From Chromobacterium violaceum ATCC 12472 (GTDB lineage Bacteria > Pseudomonadota > Gammaproteobacteria > Burkholderiales > Chromobacteriaceae), in assembly GCF_000007705.1 (NCBI RefSeq), contig NC_005085.1, forward strand, positions 1,285,752 through 1,349,751: a stretch of 64,000 nt of DNA, written 5' to 3'. A model generated the notes under the pieces. It worked only from the letters and a program-made list of their open reading frames with translations. It searched no databases and was not told the origin of the DNA. Each line of letters starts with the position of its first letter. Within the stretch, counting starts at the first letter, position 1. This document shows positions 59,125-64,000 of this stretch, in pieces. Position numbers and translations under genes: made by a program.

Positions 59125-59203
59125 ATGTTTCCAGTTTCCAGGCGGGCCTGAAAATTTCGCCGCGGTTCCGGCCGGGACGGTGGAATTTTCGGGCCTGACT
59201 GAT

Positions 59204-59524
59204 TTACACGGTGGACAAGGTCACCACCGCCGCCGCGACGATGCCGATGCCGGCCCAGCCGATGGGTTTCAGTTTTTGCTTGTACAGCAGGCGGCCGCCG
59301 ATGGCGGTGCCGAGAATGCCGATGGAACCCCACAAGGCGTAGGCGATGGCCAGGTCCATGCCCTTTACCGCCTGGCCCAGCAGTGCGAAGGCCAGCCACA
59401 CCAGCAGGATGGCGCCGACGCCCCAGGCGCGGCGGCGGAAGCCGTCGGATTTTTCCAGCATCAGGTTGGCGCCCACTTCTATCAGTGCGGAAGCCAGCAC
59501 GAACAGCAGGTAAACGGTTTTCAT
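59204..59524 (-). CDS. mdtI: SMR-family transporter subunit, MdtI-like
   Basis: 106 aa, four membrane segments. LIEVGANLMLEKSDGFRRRA and LGQAVKGMDLAIAYALWGSI match MdtI. Pairs with the upstream SMR protein to export spermidine in E. coli. Start overlaps the mdtJ stop. Confidence 0.85.
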   Translation of the reverse strand: MKTVYLLFVLASALIEVGANLMLEKSDGFRRRAWGVGAILLVWLAFALLGQAVKGMDLAIAYALWGSIGILGTAIGGRLLYKQKLKPIGWAGIGIVAAAVVTLSTV

Positions 59525-59889
59525 GCCGCGGCCTCCTCATCATGGGTTTCGCCCATCGTCACGCAGACCAGGCCCAGCAAGGCGAGGCCGAGGCCGACGA
59601 TTTCCTGCGGCACCAGCTTTTCGCCGAACAGCAAGACGCTGACCGCGGTCAGGCCGACCAGGCCCAAACCTTCCCACACCGCGTAGGCGACGCCGACCGA
59701 AATCGCGCGCAGGGCGAGAGACAGCAGGTAGTAGGACAGCGCCAGCGCCAGCGACATCCAGACATAGCCCAGATAGCCGCCGCTGCGGGCGGCGACCGCC
59801 ATGAAGGAGGTGCCGACGATTTCACAGACGATGGCCGCCAGCAGCACCAGCCAGGCGACGATCAATGGAGAGAAGAATTTTTTATACAT
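59521..59889 (-). CDS. mdtJ: SMR-family transporter subunit, MdtJ-like
   Basis: 122 aa from ATG 59889 (MYKKFFSPLIVAWLVLLAAI); ATG 59910 is possible. Conserved Glu in VCEIVGTSFMAVAAR and GVAYAVWEGLGLVGLTAVSV. Two-gene SMR operon. Confidence 0.82.
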   Translation of the reverse strand: MYKKFFSPLIVAWLVLLAAIVCEIVGTSFMAVAARSGGYLGYVWMSLALALSYYLLSLALRAISVGVAYAVWEGLGLVGLTAVSVLLFGEKLVPQEIVGLGLALLGLVCVTMGETHDEEAAA

Positions 59890-60053
59890 AGTGTTAAATA
59901 AAATAAACAAGACGAGGATAGGACTGACTCCCCGCTGGCGGAGTTCCCCGCATATCCTGATGCGGCATCGTCATATGGCGGGAATTCGGCGAATTTTGTC
60001 CCGGGAGCGCACGCAAAAAAGCCGCCTGGCGGCGGCTTGGGGGCTCGGACGCG

Positions 60054-61148
60054 TCAGTCGTCCTGCAGCACGGTTTCGCCGTCCCGTAGGGAGAGCTGGA
60101 AGGTTTTCAGCGGCCGGTGGCGGCGGATCCGTTCCGCCAATTCCGGCGAGTGGCTGGTTACCCACAGCTGGCTGTGGCGGCTGGCCTCGGCGATCAGCCT
60201 TGCCAGCGCAGGCAGCAGCGCGGGGTGCAGGCTGTTCTCCGGCTCGTTCAGCGCCATGAAGGCGGGCGGCCGCGGGCTGAGCAGCGCCACCGCCAGGCAC
60301 AGGAAACGCAGCGTGCCGTCGGACAGCTCGGCGGCCTCCAGCGGCCGCAGCAGGCCGTCGCGCCGCATCAGCATCTGGAATCGTCCCTGCTGGGCGTCCA
60401 CCAGGAAGCGGCTGTCGGGGAAGGCGTCCGTCAGCACGCTATGCAGCAGTTCGTGGTCGCCGATTTCGACAATGGTCTGGAATGCGGCGGCCAAGTTGGC
60501 GCCGTCATGCGCCAGCACCGGCGAGCGTATGCCCACCTGGGGCGCGCGCAGCGGCGAGCCGGGCCAGATGGCGAACTCGTGGTAGAAGCGCCAGTTGCGC
60601 AAGGTTTCGCGGACCTGAGACAGTTCCGGGTAGCGGTGCGGCTCGGCCAATTGGCCGAAGAGGGATTCCTCGGCGCGCAGGCTGGCGGGGTAGCTGTTGC
60701 GCTCGCCTTCCACGCCGCAGAGAAAGGCGGCCTGGTTGCGGCGCTCCAGCAGCAGCGTCGACGGCCGCCGGCCATGTCCGGCCAGCCACAGGCTTTCCTC
60801 TTTCACCAGCGGATCCAGCGCGAACAGGCTGCAGCTGGGTTCGGGATAGCCCAGTTGCAGCTCGTAGTCGTAGTCGTCCAGGCGCGCGGACAGGATCATC
60901 CGCTTCGGCACGCGGGCTTTGTCGCCGCGCCGGGTGCCGCCCGCCCACATCGCTTTCTGCGCGCCGCCTTCCGCGGCCAGCGCGGCGGACAGCCCGCCTT
61001 CTGCAGCCGCATGCAGCAACTGTATGGATTTGTACAGATTGGACTTGCCGCAGCCATTGGCGCCGACGACGACGTTGAGCGCGTCCAGCTCAAGCGTGAG
61101 CTTGCGGATCGAGCGAAAACCGGCGAGGGAAAGACTGTGTATCGGCAT
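60054..61148 (-). CDS. AAA ATPase of the RecF/OLD-like type
   Basis: 364 aa. N-terminal GFRSIRKLTLELDALNVVVG with Walker A GANGCGKSN near residue 33; signature-like LSDGTLRFLCLAVALLS near 280 and Walker B ALNEPENSLHPALLPALARL near 305; switch His in WVTSHSPELAERI. Short for OLD nucleases and without a visible TOPRIM domain. Such stand-alone predicted ATPases are common; function unknown. No partner gene of the Gabija/Septu type is beside it. Confidence 0.85.
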   Translation of the reverse strand: MPIHSLSLAGFRSIRKLTLELDALNVVVGANGCGKSNLYKSIQLLHAAAEGGLSAALAAEGGAQKAMWAGGTRRGDKARVPKRMILSARLDDYDYELQLGYPEPSCSLFALDPLVKEESLWLAGHGRRPSTLLLERRNQAAFLCGVEGERNSYPASLRAEESLFGQLAEPHRYPELSQVRETLRNWRFYHEFAIWPGSPLRAPQVGIRSPVLAHDGANLAAAFQTIVEIGDHELLHSVLTDAFPDSRFLVDAQQGRFQMLMRRDGLLRPLEAAELSDGTLRFLCLAVALLSPRPPAFMALNEPENSLHPALLPALARLIAEASRHSQLWVTSHSPELAERIRRHRPLKTFQLSLRDGETVLQDD

Positions 61149-61959
61149 GAGGCGCGGTGGGGGAGAGACGGGAACCGGTGAGACCGGATGGCCGACAGAC
61201 GGTTCCAGTCTTGGGTGAAGGTTGGCTGGGATAGGCTAAAGTGATTGGGTATTGATTATTGTCACAATGCCGCAGCGCGATCCTGTTAGCATATGCCTGC
61301 GTTGTCAGACAGTAGGGAACTCGTCAAGCGGCGCAGAGTCAGTTCCTTGATTTCCCGCCATGCCTTTTCTCCAAATTGTTCGGTTCGTTTCGTGAGGAAT
61401 CGAACAATACTCCCCGTTTAAGGTTCGTTTTGTTTCGAAAGTGAAATATCTGTTAAATGCATATGGCATGCATATATTTTCACATAAAATCCATTGGCAT
61501 TTTGATAGACTGCTGAGCAGAGCAAGCCTCTCGCTGCGCCATGCTGCATGACGCGCGGTGGATGGGCGCAGATAAGAACGGCGCCAATGTGACGAAATGT
61601 CCGTATCGCAATGATTTTTAATATTTTTGCAGAGGCAGGGGACGGGGAGGATAAAAAAAATGCGCGGTGCCTTGCGGCCCGCGCCAAGTCTACAAAGGAG
61701 AAATAGAGGAGAAACTATCAAGAAGCAATTGCTGCATCTCAAAGAGAACGGATTATCCGGATTGCGGTACCGAGTGTCAACATGTGCGTTTTCGAAAATG
61801 TCGAGAAATGTAAGTTTTTGTCGCTCCTTGATACATTGCCTGCCGGAATGCTTGATTTTCCTGGGCTTCAGCGCGTCGGCATAATAGGTTTTACGGCAGG
61901 CAGGAACGTGGCGGCTGTGCCACAATAGGCGTTTTCGATAGTTGCAGGATGTCAGCACC
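61149..61959. other. 811-bp gap, locally AT-rich, no supported gene
   Basis: Contains an AT-rich pocket (about 61400-61700) with the repeated element GCATAT near 61458-61474. The only long frame (minus strand, 61305-61961) is Arg/Cys-rich with no recognisable domain or ribosome site and ends near an ordinary promoter region; I regard it as non-coding. Confidence 0.45.
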
Positions 61960-63033
61960 ATGGACGCCGTCCGCCATATTCTTCCCGATCCGCGCCAGTA
62001 TCACCCGCAGGTTTCCCTGACCAATCGCCTGATCCATCATGCCCAGTCGGCGCTGGACGCGCCGAGCGCGGACGACCGCGAGATGTGGCGGCAGGCGCTG
62101 GCGGGCGCGATGGACGAGATGCTGCAACGCGGCGAATTGCTGTCCATTTCCGTCGCGCTGGCGATGGTGCCGTCTCAAGCCTGCTATCAGGTGGTGTGGG
62201 ATGCCTTGCGCCAGACCGTCGAGGGCGGGGATGCCGACGCGGCCTTGTTCGCGCTGCCGCTGGTGCTGGTGGCGGGCAGCCGCGAGCAGGCGACGCTGCC
62301 GGCCGAAATCGCCGACGTCGACGGCCTGAACGAGCTGCTGCGCCGGCATGGCGTGTTTTCCGCCGGCGGCGACGCGGCATTGTCCGGCGTGCTGCTGCAT
62401 CCGGACAGCCTGACCGGCCTGGACGCCGCCAAGTTGTATCGGATGTCGCGGCAGGGCGGCGCGCGCGCCGATCTGCCGAACCAGCCGGCGCCGGTCACGG
62501 TGAAGGAGGAGGGCGTGTTCCTGCGCTACCTGCTGGGCGTGGCGACGTTGCGGGACGGCGAAGAGCCGCCGGTGAGGCTGGGCGGCTCGGTCGGCGCCTG
62601 GGGCATGCCGCTGATGAAGTTCCTGGGCGAGCAGCTGAAGACCGACGGCGTGACGCTGTTCCCCATCGCCCGCGCGCCGCTGCCGGCGATGCAGGCGCTG
62701 GTGGCCGGCAATTTTGCCCGCTTCGAGGTGGCGCTGCAGGTGTTCGCCAGCAGCCAGATCCGCCGCCTGCGCGAGCTGGACAAGGAGCCGGTGGCCATCC
62801 TGTCCGCCCACGACAACGGCGAGTTGCACTTCACCCTGTCGGCCAAAGGCGACGATCGCAACTGGGAAGGCTTCGTCTGGCCGCTGGCCTCGCTGGACAA
62901 CGTCAAGCTGATCGAGGAGAACTTCCGCGAGCTGATGCGCGAGTGCCACGTGCGCGATGTGCACGTGTTGCCCGAATTGCAGCCGGAAAGCCGCGACGGC
63001 ATTCCGCTGTTCTTCACCGCCGACGATCTGTAA
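61960..63033 (+). CDS. Conserved-looking hypothetical protein
   Basis: 357 aa from ATG 61960 (MDAVRHILPDPRQYHPQVSL). Acidic, soluble, with no signal peptide or membrane segment. Codon use is typical of the core genome, supporting a real gene. No domain recognised; it contains alternating helical and strand-like segments (for example GVTLFPIARAPLPAMQALVA). A clear terminator follows. Confidence 0.75.
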   Translation: MDAVRHILPDPRQYHPQVSLTNRLIHHAQSALDAPSADDREMWRQALAGAMDEMLQRGELLSISVALAMVPSQACYQVVWDALRQTVEGGDADAALFALPLVLVAGSREQATLPAEIADVDGLNELLRRHGVFSAGGDAALSGVLLHPDSLTGLDAAKLYRMSRQGGARADLPNQPAPVTVKEEGVFLRYLLGVATLRDGEEPPVRLGGSVGAWGMPLMKFLGEQLKTDGVTLFPIARAPLPAMQALVAGNFARFEVALQVFASSQIRRLRELDKEPVAILSAHDNGELHFTLSAKGDDRNWEGFVWPLASLDNVKLIEENFRELMRECHVRDVHVLPELQPESRDGIPLFFTADDL

Positions 63034-63056
63034 GGCCACCGTCTCGGCATATCCGC

Positions 63057-63080
63057 CCCGCCTTGAGCGGGGCTTTTTTG
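63057..63080 (+). terminator. Terminator between convergent genes
   Basis: GCCCCGC-CTTGA-GCGGGGC-type stem with TTTTTT after it on the plus strand. Confidence 0.85.
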
Positions 63081-63084
63081 CCTG

Positions 63085-64000
63085 TCAGCCGGTGGGGTCT
63101 TCCGCCCGCACCCAGGGCGCGCCGGCCAGTTTTTCCGCCAGATAGGCTATCAGCGCCTGCACCCGCGCCGGCCGGCCGCGTCCGGGCGGCGTCAGGATGT
63201 AGAGCGCGATCGGATCGACTTCCCAACCCGCCATCGCCGTTTCCAGCCGACCCGCCCGCAGGTCTTCCCAGACCAGGAATTCCGGCTGCAGCGCCAGTCC
63301 CAGGCCGGCCCTCAGCGCCGGGGTCAGCGCCTCGGCGTTGTTGACGCGCAGCGGCGACGGCGCCTCCAGCGCGAACTCCCCCTCTTCCGCATGCCGGAAA
63401 CGCCAGTGGCGGCCTGGCGCGTTGCTGTACTGCAAGGCGCGGTGGTGGGCCAGCTCGCTCGGGTGCTCCGGTCTGCCATGGCGCTCGAAATACCCGGGCG
63501 CGCCGACCAGCAGGATGCGCACCGCGCACAGCCGCCGGGCCAGCAGGCTGGAGTCGGCCGGCGAGGCGATGCGCAGGGCCAGGTCCATCCGCTGCGCCAC
63601 CAGGTCCACCTGTTCGTCGCTGAAGTGAAAATCGAGCTCCACCTCGGGATGACGCGCCATGAACTCCGGCAGCAGCGGCGCCAGGTGGGAGATGCCGAAG
63701 GACATCGGCGCGGCGACGCGCACCCTGCCGCGCAGGCTGCCGGATTGTTCCGCGACGTCTGCCTCCACCGCCTCGCCTTCCGCCAGGATGCGCGCCGCGC
63801 GCTCCAGCGCGGCGTCGCCGGCCGCCGTCAGCGCCAGCCGGCGCGAGGTGCGGTGCAGCAGCGTGGTTTTCATCCGCGCTTCCAGCCGGGTCACCGCCTT
63901 GGACACGGTGCCCTGGGACAGCGCCAGTTCGGCCGCCGCGCGGGCGAAGGAGCCGCATTCGGCCACTTTGGCGAAGATGGCCCAGGCTTCCAGATCGGGG
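63085..64000 (-). CDS. LysR-family transcriptional regulator (5' end outside window)
   Basis: The frame continues through the window end (DLEAWAIFAKVAECGSFARA), so the N-terminal residues are missing. Winged helix-turn-helix AAAELALSQGTVSKAVTRLE, then a substrate-binding domain (VRVAAPMSFGISHLAPLLPE ...). Target genes unknown. Confidence 0.92.
   Translation of the reverse strand, partial: PDLEAWAIFAKVAECGSFARAAAELALSQGTVSKAVTRLEARMKTTLLHRTSRRLALTAAGDAALERAARILAEGEAVEADVAEQSGSLRGRVRVAAPMSFGISHLAPLLPEFMARHPEVELDFHFSDEQVDLVAQRMDLALRIASPADSSLLARRLCAVRILLVGAPGYFERHGRPEHPSELAHHRALQYSNAPGRHWRFRHAEEGEFALEAPSPLRVNNAEALTPALRAGLGLALQPEFLVWEDLRAGRLETAMAGWEVDPIALYILTPPGRGRPARVQALIAYLAEKLAGAPWVRAEDPTG

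Noticed and set aside
59927..59965. Guanidine-II riboswitch before the SMR genes
   Set aside because: Two hairpins are present, but their loops lack the ACGR motif, so the class cannot be called.
61305..61961. 218-codon minus-strand frame in the gap before 61960
   Set aside because: No ribosome site, Arg/Cys-rich composition unlike neighbours, no family features.

Overview
The window reads as a high-GC betaproteobacterial chromosome, most likely Chromobacterium or a close Neisseriales relative. This is inferred from protein similarity, base composition and the conserved gloB-methyltransferase-rnhA-dnaQ order; no database search was run. It divides into an accessory half (1 to about 29290) and an ordinary core half (about 29290 to 64000).

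Accessory half. (1) 1-9365 is a type I-C CRISPR-Cas locus: cas3 (5' end outside the window), cas5c, cas8c, cas7, cas4, cas1, cas2, a leader, and a 27-repeat array whose three leader-distal repeats are decayed. The 310-bp gap between cas3 and cas5c holds what looks like an RNA-guided self-regulatory module. It contains a repeat-derived crRNA 5' handle, a pseudo-spacer ended by a strong terminator, a 37-46 codon small ORF, and upstream of that ORF a promoter. The -35 of this promoter overlaps a TTC-PAM protospacer matching the pseudo-spacer at 10 of its first 11 positions, with the mismatch exactly at position 6. This is the layout of CreTA (CRISPR-repressed toxin-antitoxin) or CreR (cas-regulating RNA) systems and is the most interesting item here. 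(2) 9690-15835 is a type VI secretion cargo operon: VgrG, a two-HKD phospholipase D effector (Tle5-like) and a Sel1-repeat lipoprotein that is probably its immunity protein. (3) 15993-29290 is an AT-rich island. It holds a triple zinc-ribbon protein, a small membrane protein, an H-NS fragment, a decayed type I-F CRISPR mini-array, and an Rhs toxin split into two separately Sec-targeted proteins with an immunity gene. It continues with remnants of further toxin/immunity cassettes, an intact H-NS paralogue, a CP4-57-like AlpA/YfjI/YfjJ module, an IS3-family element, and a 3' fragment of an initiator tRNA gene followed by a terminator. That fragment probably marks the island's right attachment site; no intact partner tRNA is visible to its left.

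Core half. Housekeeping genes follow: GNAT, yaaA, dtd, a FUSC protein, mltD, gloB, a yafS-like methyltransferase, rnhA, dnaQ, ispD-ispF, rpiA, phoU (behind a three-repeat Pho box), ppx, corA, pncA, copA-copZ (behind a CsoR-type palindrome), a DUF190 gene, an M14 peptidase, an S9 peptidase, chrA, a GH1 glucosidase, an amino-acid ABC transporter without a linked ATPase, lgt, ilvD, an mdtJI pair, an AAA ATPase, a conserved hypothetical and a LysR regulator cut by the window end. Several convergent or single genes are closed by clear hairpin terminators.

How the parts relate: the I-C locus supplies adaptive immunity and appears to carry its own RNA-guided guard. The T6SS cargo operon and split Rhs cassette are interbacterial weapons with immunity genes. 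The H-NS gene is a plausible silencer of the AT-rich island. Gene starts were chosen from Shine-Dalgarno position, overlap with the upstream gene and family N-termini; the less certain ones are flagged.
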